The notes: a model not told the origin generated them from the letters alone. Numbered from the stretch's first letter, positions 35,216 to 46,434 are shown. The stretch: 64,000 bases of DNA from Galerina marginata (GCA_023014335.1 JAECYW010000002.1:3658001-3722000); one strand, 5' to 3'. Program-made: numbers and translations.

Positions 35216-36420
35216 TTGTTTCCATATTTCTGCATGTCATCGACTCATCTGCGAGACCTGGGCGGCACGATTCGACACGCTGAGACGAAATGACCATCAT
35301 CTAACATGAATACACGAGGTTGAGCATAACTTCATTGATGACTGACAGATTGGGACGCACCTGGGCTTGTCTACACCATCTGTGCCTTTTTATCAGTCGC
35401 CAGTGAGACCCAGGTGGGGCGATTTGACGGGTCGAAACAAAAAGAGCATGATCATTGATGTTCATCCAAAATGGAGCGTAACCTCATCAATTCTTTCTTG
35501 TGCAATTAGGGTGTACCCGTGTTTGAACAGAGTCTGTACACCACTTCCAGCTTTCTATGTGTTACTAGTGAGACCTAGGTACCGCGATTCAACACGCCGA
35601 GACGAAATGACTAGATCTGACATGAATAAACAAATTGGGCATAACTTCATTGATTACTAGCGGATTTGGACATACTGGGGCTCAGAACACGCTCCTACAC
35701 AGTCTTTAACTTTATGTGAGCCGCCAGCAAGACCAACATGGCGCGATTTGACAGGCCGAGACAAAATGCCTATGATTTCACATAAATGGACAATTGAGCA
35801 TAACTTCATTGATTACAGGCAGATTCAGACGTACTTGGGCTTGAAGACGCTCCTACATAGTCTTCAACTTTATGTGAGTCGCCAGAGAGACTAGCGTGGC
35901 GTAATTTGATAGGCCGAGACGAAATGGCTATGATTTCGCATAATACACAAAATTAAGCATAACTTCATTGATTACTGGCGGATTTGGACGTACCTGGGCT
36001 TGGAAGACTCTTCTGCGCAGTCTTTAGCTTTATGTGGGTCGCAGGAAAGACCAACGCGGCGCGATTTGACAGGCTAAGACGAAATGGCTGTGATTTCGCA
36101 TCAATACACAAAATTAAGCAAGACTTCGTTGATTATTGGCAGTTTCAGGCGTACTTAGGCTTCAAAAATGCTTCTACGTAGTCTTTGACTTTTTGTGAGT
36201 CGAAAGCGAGACCGACGTGTCATGCTCCAAACGCCGAAAGGAAATGCCTATGAGTTGACATGAAAGAACGGGTTTTAGCATAATTTTGTTAACTTTTGGA
36301 CAATCTGGACCTACCTGGGCTCAAGATAAGCATATACAGTGTGTACTGGTTTCCAAGAGTTGTCAGAGGGACCAGCGGGTCGCGATTCGATGCGCTGACA
36401 CCAAACCAGAACTGTTTAGA
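35216..36420 (-). repeat. Array of about seven 160-bp units, inverted relative to arm 1 (arm 2)
   Basis: On the plus strand the word ggacgtacctgggctt and variants recur near 35354, 35512, 35669, 35830, 35989, 36149 and 36310, about 160 bp apart. It is the reverse complement of the exon end and splice donor of arm 1 (aagcccagGTACGTCC). Each unit also carries the reverse complement of the tatgctcaaattcgtg run (here caattgagcataacttcatt). Minus-strand translation gives the same peptide type, for example SLSGDSHKVEDYVG and RIESRPAGPSDNSWKPVHT. Both arms have about seven units. Confidence 0.65.
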
Positions 36421-36529
36421 GATCACTAAATGAACCAGTCAACGGAGATCAGTTAGAAAAACGGCGGATGGTGTTCCTTCCGAAAGTTGAGACACGCTGA
36501 TATCTAGATCAAGCAGGTAAGTACCGTCT

Positions 36530-36850
36530 TCGGTCGTCAACGTGAGTTCCGAGGCCTTATAAGACGCCGAGGGCAGGGGCATCTGGCCCAGTGTCTGATA
36601 GTTGCGAGGAGAATTCTGAAAGTCATGAGATGACACATCCGAAAATAGTCGATAAGAACGACTCACTTCTCAGGATACTCGGTTGAGTATGTAAAGAATC
36701 GAGGAAACATGCGACGAGTTACGCCATCCGCACACACAATGACAATGCCATGCTCATATGCGTACATAAATTCAGGATCCAACAGAAGGAGCCAAATAGC
36801 ATGCATACAATTGCGGTAACAGATCGCACTATCTGGTTGTAGGGTGGGGA
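36530..36850 (-). mobile_element. Plavaka transposase fragment
   Basis: The minus-strand reading gives CMHAIWLLLLDPEFMYAYEH, GIVIVCADGVTRRMFPRFFT and YSTEYPEK (36850-36665). An intron starting GTGAGT (ending near 36616) leads to ILLATIRHWARCPCPRRLI. This matches the core of Plavaka (CMC-superfamily) transposases of Agaricomycetes, including the LATIRxxxxCPCPRC zinc-binding block. Here the last Cys of CPCPRC is Arg and a stop follows shortly. Only about 90 residues of about 900 remain. Confidence 0.75.
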
Positions 36851-37475
36851 ATCAGAAACGCCTACAATAGAGACAAATGAACTGGACGCCCACCATCTGC
36901 AACGGCCACAATTGTGATAGTGAAATCTCTGCCGTGTTTAGAAACACTGGAAGGCTGAGGCGCGTCCACGCAGTTAGGATGGAGAGCGGGCATCCACAAA
37001 ATCCTTCAGCAGCGAACAACGAGAGTGACGCTGCGCTTGCAAGGGCGGAAGGAAGGGAAAGTTCCTCAGCAGCATAGAATAAAACTGTCGGTCCATTTTT
37101 CAGTACCCGTCAATAAATGAACCAACTCTAGAAAGAACCTGTATTCTCAGGAATTTTATAAAAATGACGGCAGGACGCAAGGTTTCTCCAGCATCAATGG
37201 CGCCGGCAGCGCTTAGGGTTGAGGTTGTTGAGGTCGGACGGAAAGTCAAAAATATTGATGGGGTTTGTAGACGAGGACACTATAGGCATGAGGCGGACTT
37301 CGTGGGGAGCAGTCCTCGAGCAATCCAGAAAACCCCAATGTCGTCCTGGGCTAAAGCAAACCGAAACCGTCATGTGGCCGAGAGAATGATTGATTGATGG
37401 CGAGCACAGCCATCCACGAGCTCCCAACGCAAATCCAAACAAATCAGGCTCTAGATCTAGCAGTCGCCCACTGAT
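36851..37475. other. No recognisable gene
   Basis: Short open frames on both strands without family resemblance. Confidence 0.4.
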
Positions 37476-37477
37476 CC

Positions 37478-37735
37478 ACCGTTTTGTCTTTAGCATCAGA
37501 TACGCTGACGTTGCCCACAGGTCCACCGTTGCAGCTTGTCTTTAGTATTTGATACACTGACGTTGCCCACCGATCCACTGTTGCAGCTTGTCTTTTGTAT
37601 TTGATACACTGACATTGCCCACCAATCCACCACTGCGCCCTCGTCTCCAATCTAGTACTTTATACATTGACATTGATATCGTCCGCCGCCGCACATCAAT
37701 CGCTTTGGTGTACTTGATACACTGATTATTGGTTC
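37478..37735. repeat. 52-bp tandem repeat upstream of the tnp2-type transposase
   Basis: The word gatacactgacgttgccca recurs at 37499, 37551 and 37603 (period 52), with diverged copies near 37661 and 37716. Each copy also has ccaccgttgcagcttgtctt. These repeats lie 90-350 bp before the transposase start and may be subterminal repeats of the element, of the kind that CACTA elements use for transposase binding. Confidence 0.7.
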
Positions 37736-37823
37736 CTCGGTTTCCAAGTCTCGACCATCCCCGTCGCTGTCGCTTCTCAATAGCATACTGTGACAGCTGC
37801 AGAAGCTTTTCCTTTCCTACTTT

Positions 37824-40800
37824 ATGCCTACCTGCCGTTGCACTGTTTATCAGTGCGGTAGCAGCCCTACCGGAAGGGAGCTTGAGCAAAGGGCATACAG
37901 TAAACATGTCATTGCTGACCGCCAACATCGAGCCCAAGCCATGCGCATGGAAGAACTGCAGAAATCCGACCGCCTAGTGGAGCAGTTTGTGGCCTCAATG
38001 TCACTTGCAGACAAGGCCTCGGGTCCCATGATAAACTCTGGCGGCCGGCTGTGGTCCGTAAATCCAGCCCAGCAATCTGATATTGATGTCCTGAATGCCC
38101 ACTTGCACGAAGCAAATTCAGAAACACACCCTTCAGAAGCTGCTTCTTCCGCAGATGCACGTCGCAAGCCCTTTCGTTCTCCTATCCAGGAGTTATTTGG
38201 TCGCTTGAAGGAGATCGAGAAAGTGTTTGGAGATATCCTGCAATCCACTGACTTGAAATCCATGGGCACTCCAACCCGTCCCACCCAGCCATTTCCTTTA
38301 GAAGCAACATTGCAATCAACAAGGGATCTTCGCTCTGATTTACACAGCATCAACGCTCGTTCTAATGAAGTAAAGGCTGCCCAAGAAGCCATCATGGAAC
38401 AGATTGATTTTTTTCTCAAAGAACTCCAGGACGCTCGAAAGTCGTGGATTGACGTTCGCCGTAATATTATCAACCAGCCATCGACAGTTTTGGGCAATGT
38501 TAAGGTGTATGAGACAGGTAAGATCTACCTCAACTTGCCTTTCCTCACGTCACTAATTTGCTTCAGGCCATCATCACCGCCCAATCATGCAAGGTGTAAA
38601 CCCTGTAATCCAAGCTATGATTTTTACAGTTGCGACCTTACAAATTGTCTCCAAGTCTGCCCGTTCCACTTGCCGATTTGTTCTTGAAATGATGGGTTAC
38701 ATTGTCAAACTTGCTATTTTGGGGTCTCAGTCCGAGATATCACCTCAAACTCAGAAACTCCTCCATGACCTTCCTCTTGATCCCAACTCTGCTACCAGAC
38801 AGTTCGAACTCGATGGAAAATCAACAATTCTTGCAGTCTGCCCAGACCCAAACTGTCATCGCAATTATGAACCCAAGTTCCTTGAAGGTTGCCCAATAGC
38901 CGAGTATCCCAAGCATTGTAATTATAGGAGATTCAAAAGAGGTCCAGCTTGCGGCACTGCCCTTACCCGGTCCCGAATTGTGAAGGATGTTGAAATCCAG
39001 GTTCCTATTAAAACATTTGTCTCTTTCAGCTATAAGGATTGGCTTGCCAGGATGGCCTCAAGACCTGGATTTGAGGAGAAAGCAAAAGGTGTCTGGAAGA
39101 GCAAAAGCAACACAGGAGAAATGCACGATATTGTTGACGGAGAATATCTTCGCAACTTCAAAGGCCCTGATGGGAAACTATTCAGTGATGCCCCTGATAG
39201 TGAAGGAAGATTTGCCTTTACACTTTGCATAGATTTCTTCAATCCCTACACAAATAAACAAGCTGGCAAAAAGGCATCTATTGGGATTATCTCACTGGCC
39301 TGTTTAAACCTGCCCCCTGATGAACGCTACAAACCAGAGAATATGTTCCTGGCTGGAATAATCCCTGGTCCTAAAGAACCTCCCCTGAATGCATTGAACC
39401 ACTACCTTATGCTTCTCATTAATGACTTCCTTGACTTCTGGAATGGTGTGTGGTTTTCACATACCCACCTTTATCCTTCTGGCTGCCTTATTCGCTGTGC
39501 TCTTATTGCTCTTATCTGTGATCTTCCTGGGGCTCGAAAGGCAGCAGGCTTTGCTTCTTTCAAGCACCAACATTTCTGTTCTGCTTGTCATTGTACAAAA
39601 GAGAAAGAAGGCTATGGTACCACAGATCATGACTCCTGGCGCAAGAGGAGTAATCTTGAATGCCGCAAATCATCCCAAGCCTTTCTTGAAGCACCTGATG
39701 AGAAGACTCAGCAAGAAATCTTTGATTCCACAGGTGTCCGCTACTCAGAGCTATCTCGATTACCATACTTTGACTTGGTCAAATGTGTGGTTGTTGATGC
39801 TATGCACAACCTCTTTCTAGGCCTCATCAAAGAGCACTTTCGGAATATTATTGGCATTGGCCGCCCAAAGACAAATGAAAATGCAGTTATCTCTGTTGTA
39901 ATTTCTGAAGCCCCTGCTGACTTTACTGAAAATGAACGGAAGACCTTAAAACAGCTTCAAAAGCTCCTCGAAGGTCCTTTGAATGAGGAAATTCAAGAAT
40001 CATCTGAGAAAATAACAAAGAAACTTCTTCGGATGCATAACAGAGCACTGGCCTTTGCTTGTTTGGAGCTTGAGGTTGATGAAGATGTAACTTTTATCGA
40101 CGAGGATGGAAGGGCAGTTCAGTCAAAAAAAACCTGCATGGAAAAGTTGTTATTATGGGTTGGTAAATTTAGTAAATCCAAAATTCACTGAACTAATATC
40201 TGTATAATGACAGCGTTTCAATCAGATGGAGCAACGTGATGCTGGTGCAGATACATCAACCAGGCTTGGAGAGGTTTTGACAGAGGAAGAACTCAGACAG
40301 ATATGGTCAGATTTATCAGAAATATCAACACCAACCTGGGTTTCTTCAGTTCCGTCAAATCTTGGAAGCTCATCACATGGAAAACTTAAAGCAGACCAAT
40401 GGCGGACACTTGGCATTACTCACCTCCCCCTTTCACTTCTAAAGCTTTGGGGTTTACGTGGATCAGATAATTCTTCTCGGTCCAAAAAGTGCAGGGAGAT
40501 ATTAGAAATCACAATCAACCTTATTTCAGCTGTTGTTCTTGCTTCATCCCGCACTTCTTCCTCTGCCATTGCAACTGCATACCTGCAACACATGAAAGCA
40601 TATATGGAGGGTGTAAAGAACATCTTCCCTCAGTACAGATTTTTGCCCAATCATCACATGTCATTACATCTGTATGACTACCTTCTGCTATTTGGCCCAG
40701 TACACTCATGGTGGACATTTCCTTTTGAAAGGATCATTGGTATGTTGGAACGCATTCCAACCAACTTCAAAGTTGGTGAGTTATAGTTACTTTAAACTTG

Positions 40801-41653
40801 TTACTGTCATGGTGTTTTACTGTCATCCTTTCAGGTCAGTTGGAAAAGACAATTGCAGAAAGCTTTACTCGCTCTGCAAATCTGCGGGCTCTGGTTTACA
40901 AGCCAAACCAGTGCCCACAAACTATCCTTAATTCCCAGCCTATTTTCAACCAGCTAGTTGATCCTCGTGTTCGCAATACCCTCACATCTGATATTGCTAA
41001 TTTTACATCTCTCTTTAGTAGTGAAGGCGAAGAGACTGGGCCTCAGTGGATGTGGAACCCTCGTCAAGCTTCCAAACTACCACAAGAGCTTCGGGAGGCG
41101 CTTAAACACTATATGCCACCTATCAAAGGCGAGAAGGCTCAATTCCTGACCTTCATCATTGTCCAGGGTTTGAGATATACCACTTCAATGACACATTTTG
41201 GAAACTCCAGCATTTTTATCAAAAACACAACATTACCCCCTTTCCCAGCTTTGATTCAATCCATTTTCAAAATACCAATCCTCAACAGCAGCAGTGACAG
41301 TGTCCAGACTCTGGTAGCAGTTCGTCGCTACAAAGAACTGCCCAAACATGCCAGCATTAACCTACACTACCCATTGCTTGAAATGTCACTCTGGGACTCA
41401 GAACTCGGAGATCTTGAAATATTTGACATCCAGGACATTGACTGTCACTTTGCCTCTCTCTCTTTCAAATATAAAGATCCCCCAATGCAAGGCCATCCAG
41501 TAATTTCTGTTATCTCTCTCTCAAGGGTAGGTTTCATATGCCTAACCATACACCTCTACTAATCACTCTACTCAGGTGGCCTCTCCTGTTGATTATTCTA
41601 ATGGGTTTGAATTTGATAATGATTATATAGACAGTGATCCTATGGATATTTAG
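37824..41653 (+). mobile_element. Intact tnp2/CACTA-type transposase gene, 1,205 residues
   Basis: Five exons: 37824-38517, 38567-40158, 40214-40775, 40835-41526 and 41576-41653. They total 3,618 nt and stay open throughout. The N terminus has a short Cys cluster (MPTCRCTVYQC), then a coiled-coil-like region. The core follows the Transposase_21 (tnp2) pattern: FAFTLCIDFFNPYTN with the first catalytic Asp, ALICDLPGARKAAGFASF with the next Asp, HFCSACHC as the metal-binding cysteines, and LVKCVVVDAMHNLFLGLIKE. The C-terminal part includes HHMSLHLYDYLLLFGPVHSW and PFERIIGMLERIPTNFK. The enzyme would cut and paste DNA. The ends of the element were not resolved; 52-bp tandem repeats precede the gene. 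Compared with the relics around it this copy has no lesion, so it may be recently active. Confidence 0.85.
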
Positions 41654-42640
41654 TAACAGCCTGAGTAGTGTTGAATAAAGGATAAATATCAAGTTTGTTT
41701 TGTCAAGAAAAAGTAGTAATTGAAGGCAAGTTGCAGCTTTTTGGCACAGGCTTTCGGGTCAAGTGACCCAATCTCAGTGTGTCGCATACAAAAGAAGGGA
41801 GGCACAAATACCCCTACGAAAGGCTAGAAATCCCATCGGGAGAGTCAAGTAGGAGATAAGGCTGGCCGGGTGATAGAAAAATGCCGAATAGAAGCATCAC
41901 CAGTTTAACTCATACCATGACAGCTTACAGTGACTCCAAGATAGGAATCGGAGTAGAAAAGCCAGACGCCAATTGAGAGGAACCTTGAAGGCGGAAGTAG
42001 GGGTAGCTTCAGACTGAGCCGAGGGAGACGCTGAGCTGTCGAATAGGATTTCGAGCTCGTGAATGTTAAAGGAAAAGTTGAGGGTCGCGGGAACACCCTG
42101 AGATAGTTCTCGTTTACCGTTCAGCTGGACGCCGGTGCTCATTTGGTTTGCACCTTGCTAATAGCGTCCCGGGAGAAATGTTGTTGTTGAGGGTCGTGGC
42201 TGCGGCAGATACAGTACCCGACAGTCCTCGGAGCAATCCGTAGGACCGTCAGCGTTGAGTGGTGGCCGAGAGAGAAGGCAGTCCCCGCATATCGGGACTT
42301 TTGATTCTAAAAAGGTCCATTCCAGCACTAACAAAATAACCAGCATAATAGGCAGCTGCGTCCCAAGGCAATAATATTCCCGACTTAAGAGCTGCTCGCT
42401 CATACCCATGCCCATCTTCGTCTGGAAGTTCAAAATCATGCCAAAGCCCAAATCTCTGCACTTTCCGCACTGCTATTACTCCATGTCCTCGATCCGCCCG
42501 CAAGCGTAAAGGGCCTTATTCATCCTTCTGTGCCTTCTACAGGCCGCTGTGGGTGGTTATATAGAGAACACTCAGGAAGTCCAGGTGTCCATGGTGCATG
42601 GGCGGCGTCTTGAAACCCCAATGGTTCCAATTGCCATATG
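41654..42640. other. No confident gene
   Basis: A minus-strand frame at 42249-42503 ([20 protein letters not shown]) and another at 41897-42142 are open but unrecognised. Part of this interval is probably the 3' end of the transposon. Confidence 0.4.
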
Positions 42641-42644
42641 GGCG

Positions 42645-43345
42645 CTCGATCCAGCTTACTCCTCAAATTCAGAGAGCACGTTCCGGACGTCGTCAAGAGT
42701 CTGGTTTTAGGGGAAGCTCGATACGGAACTTGGGTCGGCGGCGTCTTGTCTCGGGTACAAACTCGGAGTGACCGTCAACGAGCGAGGGGAAGGTACGCGG
42801 ATCACCCCCTCTTTCCTAGGTTCCTCTTCGAGGCAGTCTATCTGGAGATCCGGGTACGCTATGAGCAGGAATCCTCTTGGCCATCCTCTCAAGCCTGCGT
42901 TCCAGCTTGTCCGAATTCTCGAGTGCTGCGCTCTGGAATCCGATGAAATGGAATGGTAGGTCGTCTGTCTTGGATTGTCTTTTCTCGTTGTTGGCAAAGG
43001 GATTGACGCCGTTCAACATGACACACTCCTCAGCAAGGATCTTGGTGTCCTTGACAAAGGTCTCCCATTTGACAGGGTGCAACTGCTTAAGGTGCTCTAG
43101 GTGGGTGACACGGATACGGGCGACCTTGCACAAAGAAAGGAGTGCCTGAAGGAATTCAGGAGTATTAGCACTGTAGAACAATATTGGTTAATATTTTTGC
43201 ATACCGTTTCGCTGTAATAAAATGTAAGAACCGTAAACGTAGTCGTAGCGCATGGAGGCTGCATCTGCCGCCAACGCCAGTACCAAATTGATGATAGAGT
43301 AGCTTTTGTACGTAGTCGACGGGGGAGGATGTTCACGAGACCTTT
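42645..43345 (-). pseudogene. FKS1: Beta-1,3-glucan synthase fragment with internal deletion
   Basis: FKS1 is the membrane enzyme that makes cell-wall beta-1,3-glucan. Minus-strand pieces in order: TTFTVLTFYYSET (about 43210-43250), an intron at about 43146-43205, LEHLKQLHPVKWETFVKDTK, ILAEECVMLNG, KTDDLPFHFIGFQSAA (about 42935-43110), LLIAYPD (about 42860), GDPRTFPSLVDGHSEFVPET and RRRRPKFRIELP (about 42725-42810), and DDVRNVLSEFEE (about 42655-42690). These are consecutive landmarks of the catalytic region, but long stretches normally between them are gone, frames change, and the Asn/Gln-rich DNQNHA block is missing. The intron is retained. A real FKS1 has about 1,750 residues; this is a collapsed relic. 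Confidence 0.8.
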
Positions 43346-44090
43346 CGTTTCTGGAAACCGGTTACACAGATTGACGGAACTAATAAAAACGGATTGTTAC
43401 ATTCTCTTCTTTGTGCCATTGGGAGCCAAACCTGCGCTCAACCAACCGAAGTGGAGGTTTGATAAAGGCCAAACGTCAAAGCTTTGAAGACGCCGCATTG
43501 ACCTGTAGGCTGTGAAGGAGCTGAAATAAGTCTGTGTTTTAAACATGATCTATGTGAAATAGCACTAACCTAAGTTGACTTCAGCTCTGCCTTTGCTCTC
43601 TCTACCCGCAGCGCGTTTACAAGCCCTTCGCACGTTTTGGGTCGCCTATGGGTCGACAAACGTGGCACGGACAATGGTTTGCAGGCGTACGCACCTCACA
43701 AACCAGTTAAGTCGTCCTTGTTGATCATTATTCGCGTACTGTCCGGTCCAAACTCGAGAGTACCGTCTTCGTTGTGAACGAGAGAAAACACTTGCTAAAG
43801 CTATTCCCGACTGACGAGTCTAGTTGTCGTTCGAGGTCCAAAAAAGCCAGTCACGATCTTGTAGGAGTGCATTCCTACGTCGTTGGGGTAGTGTTGGCCT
43901 CGCTTCAAGTTCAAGTTAAAGCCAAGTTCAAGCCAAACTGCGGTTAGCGCCAACAAGCGACTATCTGCCTGCCACCCCTGACCGGTTGCGAATCGGTGCA
44001 GGAAACCTGAGGATGAGGCACGGGATGAGACACGGATGGGCGCCGAACTGCAGCTACCCAATTTTGCGGAGATTGACGCGTCAGGAGATT
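43346..44090. other. Possible further relic sequence, unassigned
   Basis: Minus-strand reading near 43735-43800 gives FSLVHNEDGTLEFGPDSTRI and, at 43801-44061, a frame containing GMHSYKIVTGFFGPRTTTRL. I do not recognise either. Confidence 0.3.
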
Positions 44091-44189
44091 GCTCAATCGG
44101 AAAGAGTTAAGTGGACGGGTCGGCGCGCAATGAGGGAGAAGGACGAGGAGTGACAGTGGCTGCTACGTATAAGGAGCGAGTAGTGGGTG

Positions 44190-45130
44190 GGCATCAAAGA
44201 GGCGCATGTCGTCGTTATCATTTTTGCCAAAACCCCATCCATGAGCTTCGGCTCCTTTGCGTGACCTTTTTCTCTTGTTTCGTGTCCTTTCCTCTTCCAT
44301 ATCGGCATTTGAGATTTGGGCCGCGGTATGCACCAGCCCTCGCAGTTGAAGTCGCGCCAAAGGCTGGCCAGTCAATGAAATCGAAGAACGTGTGGGACAA
44401 CGGAGGCACAGGAGAGGCGACTACTTCTAGGAAGTCGAAGGGTCGTGGAGAACGTTCAATCGTGGAGGGCTATCATTAAGTAAGAAAATGAGCAACGCAA
44501 CAGATAAAGAAAACGAGGAAATGACGAACTGACTGAATCAAAGAATGTCGTCTGTCTCCTTGGGTTCTTCACAAAAGAATCGGCCACCAACACGAATTCA
44601 TCTGCCCCCTTCTCTTCAACCAGTTCGTCTTCGTGTCCATTTTCATGTCCTGGTTAAGATTCGCGGGCAATTGAACGTGGAGACTTGCGGTTGTCCTATA
44701 ACAATGATTCGCAAACAGCTCTCCGACTAATACAATCAGCAGCAGCACCGCTGCCGTCTGCCTCCGTAACCCGATATTCGAGGAAAAATAATAGCGCCTC
44801 CGAGGGAATTGATGCCTTGGGGCGGAGGCATGACTGATATGTAGCAGAGCCGGTACCGCCAGGTATAAATTGGCGGTTTGGCTGGGGTGGTAGTGCCAGC
44901 AGAGCGAGGCCTGGGTCCACGCCAACGTCGCGCAAGCTGTCATCATCTTGAAAACACTCCGTCCATGAACTTCTGCTCTTTGTGTGACCGTCTTCTCTGG
45001 TTTCGTGTCCTCTTCCTCTTCCCTATCGGCATTTGAGGTTTTGGGTGCAGTATCGGCACCAGCATTGGGCACCAACCCTCACAATCACAGTCACTTCAAC
45101 GGCGGGCCAGTCGATCAATTTGACGACTTC
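44190..45130. repeat. Diverged direct duplication, copies about 735 bp apart
   Basis: 44190-44400 and 44925-45130 are similar: ccccatccatgagcttcggc versus ctccgtccatgaacttctgc; tcttgtttcgtgtcctttcc versus tctggtttcgtgtcctcttc; atatcggcatttgagatttg versus ctatcggcatttgaggtttt; ggctggccagtcaatgaaat versus ggcgggccagtcgatcaatt. No convincing coding frame spans either copy. Confidence 0.7.
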
Positions 45131-45725
45131 GTTGGAAGACGGAGCCGGGAAAACTCTAGAGAGGTGCGAGCAAGGCGACGAGATGCTCAAAGTCCTTAAT
45201 GAATATGATTAAGGGTATCCAGGCGCGTGGAGATTGTTCTGAAGGTGGTTGATAAGTAATCGAAGCGAACGAGCAAGGAACGAGTGAAGGGAATGAGGAA
45301 AAGATGAACATACTGAATAAACGAGAGTAAGTTTGGCTCCATCACGAGCAACGCCGGCGGCCGTCCTGTGTGGGTATAACATTTGTTTCATCGTCCTCGT
45401 TTTCTGTTATAAAATGTTAGCATATTCCTATAATAGTGGGGGAAACGATGTCGAACATGAAAGCAGAATCCTCGAAACAATCCGTAGGACCCGCTGTAGC
45501 AGAAGGACAAATGCCGAAACTGGGCAGTGAAATGACATAAGCCTGCATGTTACACATGTGACTGAAAAAGGAGACAAGAGTCACAAGACAGGCCCTCGCT
45601 GAGTGCGTCACGGGTCACCCAGCGCCAAGGGTGCGACACGCTCAGCGCGCGATACGTTTTGCTTCAGCTGAAATGCGAAATTTTGATTTGATTAAAACAT
45701 CTGCGAGAATACTTTCGTTTGCCTT

Positions 45726-45761
45726 GGGCAAAATGTCTTCGCAAACGATGACATTTTGCCC
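45726..45761. repeat. Perfect hairpin, 12-bp arms
   Basis: gggcaaaatgtc at 45726-45737 pairs perfectly with gacattttgccc at 45750-45761 across a 12-base loop. The surrounding 300 bp are full of tttgccc and gggcaaa words on both strands, suggesting the interior of a palindromic repeat. Confidence 0.8.
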
Positions 45762-45962
45762 AGTGATAAATGAGAGATTTACGCAGACAGGAAAAGTCCG
45801 GGAAAATGTTCTGTTTCGACAATTTGCATAAAATCCAAATTTCCAATTTGACTAAAATTACCAGTTTTACGCACAGTTTTGCCCAAGGCAGAATCTTTTA
45901 TTTAGAAAAATATGGTAAACTATATATTTTGCCCATATTTTGCATTCTAACAAAAGGTGGCA

Positions 45963-45991
45963 TTTTGACCCAATTTTGACTTGGGTCAAAA
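45963..45991. repeat. Hairpin of ttttgaccca / tgggtcaaaa
   Basis: Perfect 10-bp arms surround a 9-base spacer. The word ttttgaccc recurs at about 46012, with gtcaaaa right after, forming a second small stem. Confidence 0.7.
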
Positions 45992-46113
45992 CACGAGCGG
46001 TCTATCCTGCATTTTGACCCCTGTCAAAATAGTTACACTGCAGTAGTGCTAATTACACAACTTATTTCAAGGAAATCCATTAAGAATTCAGCTTGCTAGC
46101 GCAATAACTTGTT

Positions 46114-46142
46114 ACAAGTCCTTACGTAGTAAAAGGACTTGT
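46114..46142. repeat. 29-bp palindrome acaagtcctt...aaggacttgt (copy 1)
   Basis: Perfect 10-bp arms flank acgtagtaa. A near-identical palindrome (acaagttctt, acgtagtaa, aagaacttgt) stands at 47028-47056. The two bracket 0.9 kb that includes the small inverted-repeat element at 46231-46434. Confidence 0.75.
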
Positions 46143-46230
46143 TCTTATCCAGAGAACAAGCCAAATTGCTTGCAGTGCAACCTCTGATTTTGTTGATTTT
46201 CTCTCACACTGTCAAACTTCACTAAAATTG

Positions 46231-46434
46231 CAGCTAAACTCAAAATGTTAGACCAGCTCGGTTCCCGTTCCCCTTCAGAGTTTCAAGCGGAGCTGAAGCC
46301 TTTGGCCAATAGGAACATAGAGGCTGTTTATCCCATCACCGGCATGCCTTTTTTGGTTTAGACTCGCAGCACAAACAAATAAAGTCCTATGCTGGAATGC
46401 CAGCCGAGCTGGTCTAACATTTTGAATTTAGCTG
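46231..46434. mobile_element. MITE, 204 bp, 31-bp inverted ends
   Basis: The left end cagctaaactcaaaatgtta followed by gaccagctcgg (46231-46261) is the reverse complement of the right end (46404-46434) with one or two differences. The short AT-rich interior has no coding capacity, which is the form of a miniature inverted-repeat transposable element. Confidence 0.75.

Noticed and set aside
38587..40191. ATG at 38587 as start of the tnp2-type transposase
   Set aside because: An upstream exon (37824-38517) joins in frame through a clean intron (38518-38566) and adds the expected N-terminal Cys cluster.
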